Below, in pieces: positions 9,456 through 20,134 of a DNA stretch of 64,000 nucleotides. Within the stretch, counting starts at the first letter, position 1. Every line of letters starts with the position of its first letter. The notes beneath the pieces were generated by a model. The model searched no databases and had not been told where the DNA came from. It was given only the letters and a program-made list of their open reading frames with translations. The translations under genes were made by a program, and so were the position numbers. The DNA comes from CAWDYA01 sp963806495 (GTDB lineage: Bacteria > Acidobacteriota > Polarisedimenticolia > JACPZX01 > DASXTC01): the NCBI GenBank assembly GCA_963806495.1, contig CAWDYA010000002.1, positions 429,315-493,314 on the forward strand, in the 5' to 3' direction.

Positions 9456-10083
9456 GCCGATGGAAGCGATCGACCCGATGGCCCTGCTCGCACAGGTAGC
9501 GATGGGGATCACCCTGGCCGCCTGCGCCGGTCTGCGGGCCTTTCTTCCGCCGCTCGCCCTCGGCGTCGCCTCACGCGGCGGCCTGATCGAGCTTCCCCGG
9601 GAGTTCTCCTGGCTCGGCTCCACCCCCGCGCTGACCGTGCTGACCATCGCCGTCCTCGTCGAGCTGCTCGGTGACAAGGTCCCGGTGGTGGATCATTTCC
9701 TCGACGCGGCGGGGACGGTGCTGCGTCCGGCGGCGGGCGCCCTCTCGGGGGCGGTGCCGCTCGTGGCGCTGGTGACCGGTGCGTCGAGCGGGCGGCCCGA
9801 CGTCGCGGGCGCCTGGATCGCCGGGATTGCAGGCGCGGTGATGGGCGGAATCGTGAGCACCGGAGTCCATCTGGCCAAGAGCCACGTCAGGCTGGGCTCG
9901 AGCCTGCTGACCGCCGGGATCGCCAACCCGGTGATCTCGCTGGCGGAGGATGCCGCCGGTATCATGGGCGTGGTGCTGGCGCTGCTCCTGCCGCTGGCCG
10001 CGCTCGCGCTTCTGGTAACGGCTGCCGTGTGGATGGCGCTGGCGCTGCGGCGCCGGCGCCGTATGGCTCCCCGCAGAGCGTGA
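9445..10083 (+). CDS. DUF4126 integral membrane protein
   Basis: 212 residues from ATG 9445, or 207 from ATG 9460. Five to six hydrophobic segments. The sequence GITLAACAGLRAFLPPLALG and the following VELLGDKVPVVDHFLD match the DUF4126 family of small membrane proteins, whose function is not established. A glycine/alanine-rich middle (AWIAGIAGAVMGGIVSTGVH) is typical. It overlaps the transporter before it and is followed 44 bases later by the SDR gene. Confidence 0.8.
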   Translation: MYHEPMEAIDPMALLAQVAMGITLAACAGLRAFLPPLALGVASRGGLIELPREFSWLGSTPALTVLTIAVLVELLGDKVPVVDHFLDAAGTVLRPAAGALSGAVPLVALVTGASSGRPDVAGAWIAGIAGAVMGGIVSTGVHLAKSHVRLGSSLLTAGIANPVISLAEDAAGIMGVVLALLLPLAALALLVTAAVWMALALRRRRRMAPRRA

Positions 10084-10127
10084 CATGGCGCCGGGAGGAA
10101 CTCCTGCCGGCGCTTCGGGAGGGTGGA

Positions 10128-10919
10128 ATGGATCTGGGAATCGAAGGCAGGGTAGCGCTCGTCGCCGCGTCGAGCAGCGGCATCGGGCGCGCCATTGCGG
10201 CCGGCCTGGCCGCCGAGGGAGCGCGGGTCGCCCTCTGCGCGCGGCATCGCGAGCCGCTCGTGGAGGCGGCCGAAGCGATCGCCCGGGATTCGGGGGTCGA
10301 GACACTCCCGGTGACGTGCGACGTGACGGTGCCGGAGCAGATCGCCGCGCTGGCCGCTGCGGTACGCGAGCGGTTCGGCGGCATCGACATCCTGGTGAAC
10401 AACGCCGGTGGACCCCGGCCGGGCCGCTTCGAGGAGCTGGATCCGGCCTCCTGGCAGGCGGCATTCGATCTCAACCTGAGGAGCGCGGTGCTCCTATGCC
10501 GGGAAGTGGTGCCCGGGATGCGTCGGCGCCGCTGGGGGCGGATCGTCAATCTGGCCTCGGTGTCCGTCAAGCAGCCGATCGAGGGGCTGATGCTCTCCAA
10601 CAGCCTGAGGGCGGGCGTGGCCGGCTTCGCCAAGACCCTGGCGACGGAATGCGCCGCGGACAACGTGCTGGTGAATACGGTCTGCCCCGGCTACACTCTG
10701 ACGGACCGGCTCGCCGAACTGGCCGAGGTCCGGGCGCGGGAAGGCATGACCACGAAGGAGGAAGTCATTGCCGTGATGGAAGGAAACGCGCCGGCGGGCC
10801 GGATCGGCCGGCCCGAGGAGATAGCCGCGATGGTGACATTTCTCTGCTCCGAGAGGGCCTCCTACGTGACGGGAACCGTGATCCAGGTCGACGGCGGGCT
10901 GAGCCGGGGCCTCCTGTAG
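10128..10919 (+). CDS. SDR family oxidoreductase lacking the catalytic Tyr-Lys pair
   Basis: 263 residues with a Rossmann fold: ASSSGIGRAIA near the N-terminus for the dinucleotide, NNAGG, and a C-terminal VTGTVIQVDGG typical of beta-ketoacyl-ACP-reductase-like SDRs. At the place where classical members have YxxxK the protein reads SNSLR, so both the Tyr and the Lys are missing, while a Ser upstream (NLASVSVKQP) is kept. A known SDR subgroup has this LSNxxRAGV pattern, so it is probably a family trait rather than an error. The ATG at 10128 follows GGGAGGGTGGA. The next ATG follows the stop directly. Confidence 0.85.
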   Translation: MDLGIEGRVALVAASSSGIGRAIAAGLAAEGARVALCARHREPLVEAAEAIARDSGVETLPVTCDVTVPEQIAALAAAVRERFGGIDILVNNAGGPRPGRFEELDPASWQAAFDLNLRSAVLLCREVVPGMRRRRWGRIVNLASVSVKQPIEGLMLSNSLRAGVAGFAKTLATECAADNVLVNTVCPGYTLTDRLAELAEVRAREGMTTKEEVIAVMEGNAPAGRIGRPEEIAAMVTFLCSERASYVTGTVIQVDGGLSRGLL

Positions 10920-11843
10920 ATGCCGCACGCACTCGCACCGGTCGCACGGTTCGTCGGGCATCTGTGCAGGCTCGGCCTCGCCTTCATCTTCCTCTCGGCA
11001 GGGGGGCTCAAGGCGCTCGATCCGAACGGATTCGCCCACGAGGTCGCCCAGTACGGCCTGCTCCAGGGAGGCCTTGCCACGGCCTTCGCCTACGTGATGA
11101 TCCCCGTCGAGGTGGCCCTCGGCGTGGCCCTTTTGCTAAACTTCCGCACCGTGCGCAGCCTCTCGGCGGCGATCGTTCTGCTGCTGATGTTTGTCGGCGC
11201 CATCGGCTTTGCCATCGTTACGGACAGGCCGGTCGAGGACTGCGGGTGTTTCGGCCGGTACACGCCGCGGACGCTCCAGCAGTCGCTGGTGGAGGACCTC
11301 GGTTTCCTCGCCGCGGGGTTGTTCGGGCTGAGCGTCCTTCGCGGCGCTCGCACGGAGAGAGAGGTGCCGCGCACGGGCAGGTGGAAGGGGCCCGTCGTTG
11401 CGGCGGTGGCGCTCCTGTCCGGCGTGTTCACTGTCGCCTCACCGCGGTTGCCGCTCGACGACGTCGCCACGATCCTGAGGCCCGGGGTATCCTGGGACGG
11501 GCTGGGGATCGCACTGGCGGAGGCGGACCTGGGCGAGGGGCGCTGGCTCGTCGCCCTGCTGGCGCTGGACCAGGCCCCGAGTGCGGCGGCCGTGGAGGAG
11601 CTCAACGCGATGGCGGGTGATGCTCCCTATCGGATCGTCGGGCTTTACGCGGAGGACGATGCGGTGTACAACGAATTCTTCTGGACGAAGGGGCCGGCCT
11701 TTCCTCTTTATCACATCGCCCCGTCGGACATGAAGCAGCTGCAACGCAGATTGCCGCGTTTCGCCGCGGTGAGCGGGGGCGAGGTCAGGGAGACCTGGAC
11801 CGGCGTCCCGACGGAGGAGCAGGTTGAGCGGGCACTTCGCTGA
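10920..11843 (+). CDS. MauE/DoxX-like membrane protein fused to a cysteine-free thioredoxin-like domain
   Basis: 307 residues. The first 140 form four membrane spans with the DoxX/MauE start (GLAFIFLSAGGLKALDP) and the redox motif EDCGCFGRYT between spans three and four. MauE-type proteins help form or maintain disulfides of exported proteins. After a fifth span (VAAVALLSGVFTVA) about 130 periplasmic residues follow with a thioredoxin-like strand/helix pattern (WLVALLALDQAPSAAAVEEL; PAFPLYHIAP) but no cysteine. The start follows the SDR stop without a gap. Its stop lies just before the first of two thioredoxin-fold genes, so the three probably form one transcript. Confidence 0.75.
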   Translation: MPHALAPVARFVGHLCRLGLAFIFLSAGGLKALDPNGFAHEVAQYGLLQGGLATAFAYVMIPVEVALGVALLLNFRTVRSLSAAIVLLLMFVGAIGFAIVTDRPVEDCGCFGRYTPRTLQQSLVEDLGFLAAGLFGLSVLRGARTEREVPRTGRWKGPVVAAVALLSGVFTVASPRLPLDDVATILRPGVSWDGLGIALAEADLGEGRWLVALLALDQAPSAAAVEELNAMAGDAPYRIVGLYAEDDAVYNEFFWTKGPAFPLYHIAPSDMKQLQRRLPRFAAVSGGEVRETWTGVPTEEQVERALR

Positions 11844-11844
11844 T

Positions 11845-12669
11845 ATGAAACGTGCGATCACGGCGGGCGTGGCCGTGCTCCTGCTGGGGGCGGGCGCCAC
11901 GCCGTTCGCGCAGGAAAGCGCTTCCGGTGCGCGGGTCTGGACGGAACGCTGGGACTACCAGGTGGAGATCGACGGCCAGGTCTCTTCCGAAGCGCGTCTG
12001 TTCACCACGCAGGGGCGTCCCTCGATGCTGCTGGTCGCACCGGAGCTCGACAATCCTCTCGTGCTGCAGATCGACGGCCGGGAGGTGATGATGGTCGACC
12101 GGCCGGCGGTGTCTCAAGGGCCGGGCCCGGAGGAGGTCTCCCTCGATGACGCCGCGATCCACGGACCGCCCGAGCCGTATGCGGTCAACGACGACGTGGT
12201 GGTGCTCTATCACCAGGGACACCGTGTCGCGATCGGCCGCAAGGCGCCGATCATCGGGGACACCACGCTGCCGGAGATCCTCGAGCACACACCGGTCTAC
12301 AAGCTGGGGATGGCTGCGTACACGCCTTCGGACGAGGATGTCGCCTTCCTCCACGGGTTTCCGCTTGCGGTGCGCATCCAGGTGTTCTTCGGGACCTGGT
12401 GCCCTGCCTGCAAGCAGACCGTGCCCCGCTTCCTGAAGAGCATGGAACTGGCGGACAACCCGGGTATCCAGATGACCTTCACGGGGGTGCCGACGCCTCC
12501 CTTCGCCGACTACCCTCCGGCCAAGCAGAACGGGATCCACGGCGTACCCACCTTCATCGTGTACGCGGGCGACAAGGAAGTGGGGCGTGTCAGCACGATC
12601 CCGGGAAACAGCAGCGTGGAGCACGAACTGGTCAAGATTCTCACCGACTACCAGCACAAGAGAGGCTGA
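11845..12669 (+). CDS. Exported thioredoxin-fold protein with WCPAC motif (tandem copy 1)
   Basis: 274 residues with a signal peptide (AITAGVAVLLLGAGATPFAQ). The N-terminal 150 residues are a beta-rich extension that I do not recognise; the C-terminal 110 are a thioredoxin fold with the active site FFGTWCPACKQTVP and the cis-proline loop GVPTF. A linking segment, HTPVYKLGMAAYTP, precedes the thioredoxin part. It would act as a periplasmic thiol-disulfide exchanger, plausibly served by the MauE-like protein upstream. The ATG at 11845 is one base after the upstream stop. The downstream gene is a paralogue with the same architecture. Confidence 0.8.
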   Translation: MKRAITAGVAVLLLGAGATPFAQESASGARVWTERWDYQVEIDGQVSSEARLFTTQGRPSMLLVAPELDNPLVLQIDGREVMMVDRPAVSQGPGPEEVSLDDAAIHGPPEPYAVNDDVVVLYHQGHRVAIGRKAPIIGDTTLPEILEHTPVYKLGMAAYTPSDEDVAFLHGFPLAVRIQVFFGTWCPACKQTVPRFLKSMELADNPGIQMTFTGVPTPPFADYPPAKQNGIHGVPTFIVYAGDKEVGRVSTIPGNSSVEHELVKILTDYQHKRG

Positions 12670-13485
12670 ATGAAGAAAGCGGTGTTCCTGACGGCGGTCC
12701 TTTTCATCTCCTCCTTCGGGATGGCGATCCCGGCGGGGACCGGGCCGAAGGAGGCCTCCTGGGTGCCACGGTACGACTGGTCGCTGGAGGTGGACGGCAA
12801 GCCGTCCGATGAGGCGCACTTCTTCGTGGAGGTCGAGGGAAGGCGGATCCTCGTGCAGAGCCCCGATCTGGGCAAGGCGGCGATCCTCAACCCCACCGGC
12901 CAGAAGGTCACCGAACTGGATCGCTCGAATATCGTGATCGGCGACGACGGGGACACCGCGAAGCTGAGCGCCACGGCCGAGAAGAAGGAGCCGACCGGGA
13001 CCTACACCGTGGACGGTGGAAGGGTCCTGTTCTATCTCGGCGACAACAGGCTGAAAATCTCACCCAAACAGCCGCTCGAGGGGGCGGCCACACCTGACGA
13101 GATCCTGCGCCACTCCCCGCTGTACAGAAAGGGGATGGCCGAGTACACACCCGAAGCTGCCGAGGTCTCCTTCATCCGTTCCGTCCGGCAGCCGATCCTG
13201 ATCGAGGTGTTCTTCGGGACCTGGTGCCCGCACTGCAAGGTGCTCGTCCCGAAGTTCATGAAGACGATGGAGGAGGCGGATAACCCGCTCATCCGGATCG
13301 ACTACACCGGTGTGCCGAGGAATTTCGGCACCTACACGCCGGCGATGGCTCGGAAGGTGACCGGGATTCCCACCTTCATCTTCTATCTCAACGGCACCGA
13401 GTTCGGGCGCATCCCGGGCGAGCCCACCAAAGGCACGATCGAGCAAGCGGTGGCCGATATCCTGCGGGGGGCGCCGTCCAGATAG
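12670..13485 (+). CDS. Exported thioredoxin-fold protein with WCPHC motif (tandem copy 2)
   Basis: 271 residues, starting directly after the stop of copy 1. Signal peptide KKAVFLTAVLFISSFGMAIPA; unrecognised N-terminal beta-rich extension; linker HSPLYRKGMAEYTPEAAEV; thioredoxin domain with FFGTWCPHCKVLVPKF and GIPTF. WCPHC is closer to DsbA- and ResA-type sites than the WCPAC of copy 1, so the two may differ in redox potential. Shared blocks (VFFGTWCP, ADNP, TGVP) show tandem duplication within the cassette. Confidence 0.8.
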   Translation: MKKAVFLTAVLFISSFGMAIPAGTGPKEASWVPRYDWSLEVDGKPSDEAHFFVEVEGRRILVQSPDLGKAAILNPTGQKVTELDRSNIVIGDDGDTAKLSATAEKKEPTGTYTVDGGRVLFYLGDNRLKISPKQPLEGAATPDEILRHSPLYRKGMAEYTPEAAEVSFIRSVRQPILIEVFFGTWCPHCKVLVPKFMKTMEEADNPLIRIDYTGVPRNFGTYTPAMARKVTGIPTFIFYLNGTEFGRIPGEPTKGTIEQAVADILRGAPSR

Positions 13486-13576
13486 GTCCGGTCGAAGTCC
13501 AGAACGTCCTTATCCTGCGGCGGAGGATGGCGTCCTAGCCCGCCGCCAGGGTGCGAACGGTAACCGGGGGGGCTGA

Positions 13577-15637
<2,061 letters not shown>

Positions 15638-15659
15638 CTCTCCATCTCGGCGAGGCGAG

Positions 15660-17513
15660 GTGTCGGCCAGACGCGTTCTGCTGTACCTGATCCTGCTCGG
15701 ACTGCTGGCCCGGGTCGTCTACCTGGGGCAGGTCGCGGCCCTGCCGTTCTTCAACGATCCGGTGGGCGACTCCGCCCGGTACCTGGAGCGGGCGGAGGGG
15801 ATCCTGGCCGGGCATCCGGTCGGGGACCGCGCTTTCTTCTACGGGGGGATCTTCTACCCCTGGCTTCTGGCGCTGGACCTGGCCGCGTTCGGGCGGAACT
15901 TCTATCCGGTGTGCCTGCTGCAGGCGCTGTCCGGCTGTCTGCTCGCCTGGGTCCTGCACGCGCTGGTCCTGCGGGGTGCCGCCCCCACCGGCGGTGGGGA
16001 GGTCCGCGCCGCCGCGCTCGTGGCGGCGGGGCTCGGCCTGTTCTACGGGCCGTTCGCGTTCCTCGAGGCGGACCTGCTCATGATCTGCTGGACGCTCCTG
16101 CTGGAGATGTCCGCGGCGCTGCTCCTCCTGAAGGCCGCCTCCCCCTCCACGCCCGGATCGCCATGGCGGTCCGCCGGACCGGCCGCCCTCGCCGGAGTTC
16201 TCGTCGGACTGGCCGCTTCGGAGCGGCCCAACCTCGTCGCGCTGCTCCCGGTGCTCGCGGTGTGGGCCGCTGCATCCCTGCCCGCGGGGAGACGTCTCCG
16301 GGGCGCGACATCGCTGCTGGCGGGTGGCGTCGCGGTGGTGCTCGGCGTTTCGGCGATGAACCATGCCGCCTCGGGCCGATGGGTGCCGCTGACTACCAGC
16401 GGCGGCATCAATTTCTACATCGGGAACAATCCGTCCGCCCGCGGCACCTTCGACGAGCCGTGGTCCGGTGCCGATCTGCGCTTCACGGCTCGTTACACCG
16501 ATCTGGAGGAGTCGAGCCTGATCATGGCCCGGCGTCTGGCGGGCGAGGATCTCGATCCGATCGAGGCATCTTCGTTCTGGTGGCGACGCGGCCTTGAGTA
16601 CCTGCGCGAGCATCCGCTCGATGCCGCCAGGCTGTGGGGGAGGAAGCTGCTCCTCTTCTGGAACGCGGTCGAGATCCCCAACCATCTCCACTTCAGTTTC
16701 ATGCGCTCGACCGCGCCCGCCCTCCGGCTCCTGCCGGTGACTTTCATCCTGGTGGGGCCGTTCGGTCTCTACGGGTTCCTCTCGAGCCGTTCCCGGCGCC
16801 TGCTGTCGGGGAGGACCTGGGCCCTGCTGGCGGCGCTCGTCCTGGTGCCGATGATCACGGTTCTGCCCTTCTTCGTGGCCGACCGGTACCGGATCGTCGC
16901 CGTGCCACCCTTGATCGTCGCGGCGGCGTGCGGGATGACGTCGATCGCACGGGACCTCTACCAGAGGACACGGCTGCGGCTGCTCCTGCCGGGTCTCGGG
17001 ATCCTCGCGGTGGCGTTCCTTGTGGCCGTCCTGCCGCTCACGTCGTTCGACGGCGCACGGGATCACTGGCTCCTGGCGCAGGCGTGGAAGAAGCAGGGGA
17101 ACCTGCCCGAGGCGGTGACACAGTACGAGAGGGCGCTCGATGAGGACCCCGACGACGCGGCCATTCGCAACAATCTCGGGGTGGCTCTGGCGAGCCTCGA
17201 TCGGTTCGCCGAGGCCGAAAGTGCGTACCTGCGCGCGATCCATGACGGTCCCGGGCTTGCCTACCCGCGCAAGAATCTGGGGCTCCTTCTGCTCGCTCAG
17301 GGGCGGCACGACGAGGCGTTCCGCTGGTTGCGGGAAGCGGAGGAACTGGAGCCTGACGATCCCGGAACGGAGAGGGGGCTTGCAGTCCTTTTCATGGCGC
17401 GCGGCGACAGGGAGGAGGCGGCCGCGCGGGCCCGGAAGGTGCTCGCGGTGGCGCCGGGCGATCGGACGGCTCAGAGAGTGATCGAGGCGGCCGGCGAAGA
17501 CCCGCCCTTTTGA
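15660..17513 (+). CDS. GT39-like multi-membrane-spanning protein with C-terminal TPR repeats
   Basis: 617 residues from a GTG at 15660 (GAGGCGAG site). About 10-12 membrane segments make up the first 470 residues. The region after the first span, FFNDPVGDSARYLERAEGIL, matches the first extracytoplasmic loop of ArnT/PMT-like (GT39, GT-C) glycosyltransferases, where the acidic residue is catalytic. These enzymes move sugars from polyprenyl-phosphate carriers to lipid or protein acceptors outside the inner membrane. The last 140 residues hold three to four TPR units (GNLPEAVTQYERALDEDP; YLRAIHDGPGLAYPRKNLGL) facing the periplasm. The acceptor is unknown. Confidence 0.75.
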   Translation: MSARRVLLYLILLGLLARVVYLGQVAALPFFNDPVGDSARYLERAEGILAGHPVGDRAFFYGGIFYPWLLALDLAAFGRNFYPVCLLQALSGCLLAWVLHALVLRGAAPTGGGEVRAAALVAAGLGLFYGPFAFLEADLLMICWTLLLEMSAALLLLKAASPSTPGSPWRSAGPAALAGVLVGLAASERPNLVALLPVLAVWAAASLPAGRRLRGATSLLAGGVAVVLGVSAMNHAASGRWVPLTTSGGINFYIGNNPSARGTFDEPWSGADLRFTARYTDLEESSLIMARRLAGEDLDPIEASSFWWRRGLEYLREHPLDAARLWGRKLLLFWNAVEIPNHLHFSFMRSTAPALRLLPVTFILVGPFGLYGFLSSRSRRLLSGRTWALLAALVLVPMITVLPFFVADRYRIVAVPPLIVAAACGMTSIARDLYQRTRLRLLLPGLGILAVAFLVAVLPLTSFDGARDHWLLAQAWKKQGNLPEAVTQYERALDEDPDDAAIRNNLGVALASLDRFAEAESAYLRAIHDGPGLAYPRKNLGLLLLAQGRHDEAFRWLREAEELEPDDPGTERGLAVLFMARGDREEAAARARKVLAVAPGDRTAQRVIEAAGEDPPF

Positions 17514-17562
17514 GGCCCGCAGAGAGGGGGTGCTTCTCCGCGGGCCTTCGGCTCAGAGAGCC
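17513..17562. terminator. Two back-to-back hairpins between convergent genes
   Basis: AGGCCCGC at 17513-17520 pairs with GCGGGCCT at 17540-17547, and GGCTC at 17550-17554 pairs with GAGCC at 17558-17562. They fill the gap between two converging genes. No good T-run follows on either strand, so this is a probable bidirectional terminator rather than a classical one. Confidence 0.45.
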
Positions 17563-18144
17563 TTACTGCTCTTCGATCCAGATCTTCACGGAGTGGTCGT
17601 CGTCCTGCATTTGAACGAGTGTCACGGGCAGATGTCCGCGCAGTTGATCCACCAACTCGGCGAAGTCGAAGCTGCCGCGCCTGGACTCGAACAGATAGTC
17701 CATGATCGCAAGAGGGAGCTTCACCTGGACCTCGCCTTCCTTGCCGTCGATCTTGTCGACGTCGATCCGGAAGAAGTCGTTGTCCTTCCAGACCCTGATG
17801 TTCTCCTCGTCGGTCTCCACCGTGACGAAGTCGGAGCCGTTCATGCCACGCACTTCCCGCCACAGTTTGGGCAGATCGAGGTGATGCTCGTCCTGCAGGT
17901 TGGCCATGAACTCCCGCTTGTCTATCGAGTCGATGACGACCTCGATCAAGGACAGGGGGACGTTCAGCTTGACGTTCGCCCTGCTGCTGCTGGCGTCGTG
18001 GACCTCGACCTTCAGCCAGATGACGTCGCCGCCTGACGCGGGTCTCGCCATCGCGGCCGGGCCGGCCGCAGCGGCCATGGCGAAGCCGAGTGCCAGGAAG
18101 AAGGCGCTCTTGGCGGTGGGTCTCTGCAACCAGGATCTCATCAT
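17563..18144 (-). CDS. Exported protein of unknown function with two related half-repeats
   Basis: 193 residues from ATG 18144, chosen for the GGAGGAGA site just before it. The N-terminus is a signal peptide (SAFFLALGFAMAAAAGPAAMA). The mature part seems to hold two versions of the same beta-hairpin-plus-helix unit: WLKVEVHD...VKLNVPLSLIEVVIDSI and FFRIDVDKIDG...VQVKLPLAIMDYLFES. I do not recognise the family. It converges with the glycosyltransferase-like gene and follows the SpoIIE phosphatase on the same strand, with about 115 bases between. Confidence 0.6.
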   Translation of the reverse strand: MMRSWLQRPTAKSAFFLALGFAMAAAAGPAAMARPASGGDVIWLKVEVHDASSSRANVKLNVPLSLIEVVIDSIDKREFMANLQDEHHLDLPKLWREVRGMNGSDFVTVETDEENIRVWKDNDFFRIDVDKIDGKEGEVQVKLPLAIMDYLFESRRGSFDFAELVDQLRGHLPVTLVQMQDDDHSVKIWIEEQ

Positions 18145-18258
18145 CGTCGTCTCCTCCGGGGTCGCCCGGCAGGTTGAGGTTTCCGGGGCGCCTGAGCCTT
18201 TGAACGATGAGGCCCACGAATGGTTCCATCGGGAGGGCACGGGGGGAAGGGGAGCGGA

Positions 18259-19983
18259 TCAGACCAGGCGCTTGATGACCACCATGGTGACGTCGTCGTA
18301 CTGCGGCTCGGTGCCCGAGAAGGCCTTCCGGCTCTCCCCGACGAGATTCTGGATGGCGGCGACCGATTCGGACCGGTTGGCGGTCAGTATCTCGATGAGC
18401 CGCTCCTCGCCGAACTCGTCCCCTTTCTCGTTCTGGGTCTCGGTGACCCCGTCGCTGAACGCCACCAGGATGTCCCCGGGCTGGAGGACGGTCTCACGCT
18501 GATCGTGCTTGGCGCCGGGGAAGACCCCCAGGATGAGCCCGCAGGGGGTGAGGCGCTCGACCTCCCCCGTGGAGGCCCGGACCAGCATCGGGGCGTTGTG
18601 CCCGGCGTTGACGTACTCGAGGCGGCCGGACGGACCGTCCACCTCGCCGTAGAAGAACGAGACGAAATTGTTGGAGTTGGCGCTCTGGAGGATGGTTGAG
18701 TTGAGCGAGCCGATGATCCCGCTCAGCGTGTAGGTCACTTCGAGATGCGCCCTGAAGGCCGCCCGGACCGTAGCCATGAGGAGCGCGGCGCCCATCCCCT
18801 TGCCGGAGACGTCCCCGATGGCGAACCCCATGCGCGTGGTTCCCTTGTTGATGAAATCGAAGTAGTCGCCACCCACCTCGCGGCACGGGTCGTTGAATCC
18901 TGTGACCTCGTACCCTTCGAATGTGGGCGTCCCGACCGGCAGCAGCTTCTTCTGGATCTCCGAAGCCTGCTGCATCTCCTTCTCCATCCGCTGTTTGGCC
19001 AGCGTCGCCTCGAACAGGCGCGCGTTCTCGATTTTCACCGCCGCGATGTTGGCCAGCAGGGTGAGCAGCTTGAGGTCCGCCGGGCTGAAGCTCGTGGCCG
19101 CGTTGACGGTGTCCGCGTAGATCAGCCCGATCACCTTCTGGTTGTTCCACAGCGGCACGCACATCGCGGAGTGGATCCCCTGCAGGACGACGCTCTCCTT
19201 CATTTTGAAACGTTCGTCCGACTGGGCGTCCGAGGTGAGCACCGACTGCCGCTGGTCGATCACCATCCTGGCGATGGTCCGGGACAGGGAGATCTTGCCC
19301 CCGTAGTTCTTCTTGAGATCCCTGACCACCTTGCTGACAAGATCCTTGTTCTCGCCTTCGAGGAGCATCAGGAATCCCCGCTCCGCGGGAAGCGCCTCGA
19401 AGACGAGGTCCATGATCACATCGAGTACCTCGTCGAGGGGCCGATAGCTGATCAGCTCCATACCTGCGCGCGTCAGCACCGCGAGGGTGCGGCTCTCCAC
19501 CGGGGCGGGCTGCCCGGGTGCGGACGGCTGCCCGGAAGCGAGTGGCGGTCCGCTGCTGATGATGTCCTCGATGGCGATCGTGACCGTGGAACTGTCGGTG
19601 CTCACGGGAGGAGAGTCCTCGATGGCCACCTTCGGCTCCTGGTCCACCGAGAAGAGGATCGTGGTCTCCCCGAGGCTGATTCTGTCGCCGATTTTCAGCT
19701 CCATCGGCTGGACGAGCGGTTTCCCGTTGAGGGAAGTGCCGTTGCGGCTGCCGACATCGGCCACGTAGTGCTTGCCGTCCCGGGAGGTCACTTCCGCGTG
19801 GAAGCGTGACAGTGACAGATTGAAGGAAAGGTTGAGATCGTTCTTGGAGGACCGGCCGATGGTGACCCGCTCGGAGTCCACGTCGCGGCGGAACGTCCTG
19901 CCATCGCTTGCGATGACGGTCAAGTAGGCCAAGTGTCGATTCTCCGGGAGGCGGCCGGGCGTCGCGTCCCGGACCGCCTGCAT
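18259..19983 (-). CDS. FHA-GAF-SpoIIE (PP2C-type) serine phosphatase
   Basis: 574 residues from ATG 19983 (GGAAGG site); a TTG at 19932 is a possible alternative. An FHA domain (about 20-115; TIGRSSKNDLNLS, SLSRFHAEV, GSRNGTSLNG) is followed by a GAF domain (about 160-310) and a SpoIIE/RsbU phosphatase domain (about 350-574; VGGDYFDFI, VSGKGMGAAL, SDGVTETQN). This type dephosphorylates STAS-domain antagonists in partner-switching pathways. FHA suggests control by phosphothreonine binding, GAF by a small ligand. It is divergent from an RsbW-like kinase and a STAS protein, which supports one pathway. Confidence 0.9.
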   Translation of the reverse strand: MQAVRDATPGRLPENRHLAYLTVIASDGRTFRRDVDSERVTIGRSSKNDLNLSFNLSLSRFHAEVTSRDGKHYVADVGSRNGTSLNGKPLVQPMELKIGDRISLGETTILFSVDQEPKVAIEDSPPVSTDSSTVTIAIEDIISSGPPLASGQPSAPGQPAPVESRTLAVLTRAGMELISYRPLDEVLDVIMDLVFEALPAERGFLMLLEGENKDLVSKVVRDLKKNYGGKISLSRTIARMVIDQRQSVLTSDAQSDERFKMKESVVLQGIHSAMCVPLWNNQKVIGLIYADTVNAATSFSPADLKLLTLLANIAAVKIENARLFEATLAKQRMEKEMQQASEIQKKLLPVGTPTFEGYEVTGFNDPCREVGGDYFDFINKGTTRMGFAIGDVSGKGMGAALLMATVRAAFRAHLEVTYTLSGIIGSLNSTILQSANSNNFVSFFYGEVDGPSGRLEYVNAGHNAPMLVRASTGEVERLTPCGLILGVFPGAKHDQRETVLQPGDILVAFSDGVTETQNEKGDEFGEERLIEILTANRSESVAAIQNLVGESRKAFSGTEPQYDDVTMVVIKRLV

Positions 19984-20064
19984 GGTACGGTTCCTTCCGG
20001 CCGGGTGTCAAGGGAGTCGGAACCCGCAAAGCCTCACGGGAGGCCCGATTGCGCGAATCCCCGA

Positions 20065-20093
20065 TTGACATGCCTCGTGGCCGGGGATACCCT
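20065..20093 (+). promoter_or_regulatory. Sigma-70-type promoter for the RsbW-like kinase gene
   Basis: TTGACA (20065-20070), a 17-base spacer and TACCCT (20088-20093), in the divergent gap between the phosphatase and kinase genes. The -35 is consensus, the -10 weak. Confidence 0.5.
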
Positions 20094-20134
20094 GATCGCC
20101 GCTCTGCACACGGCGAGCCGCATCGAGCGAGGTC

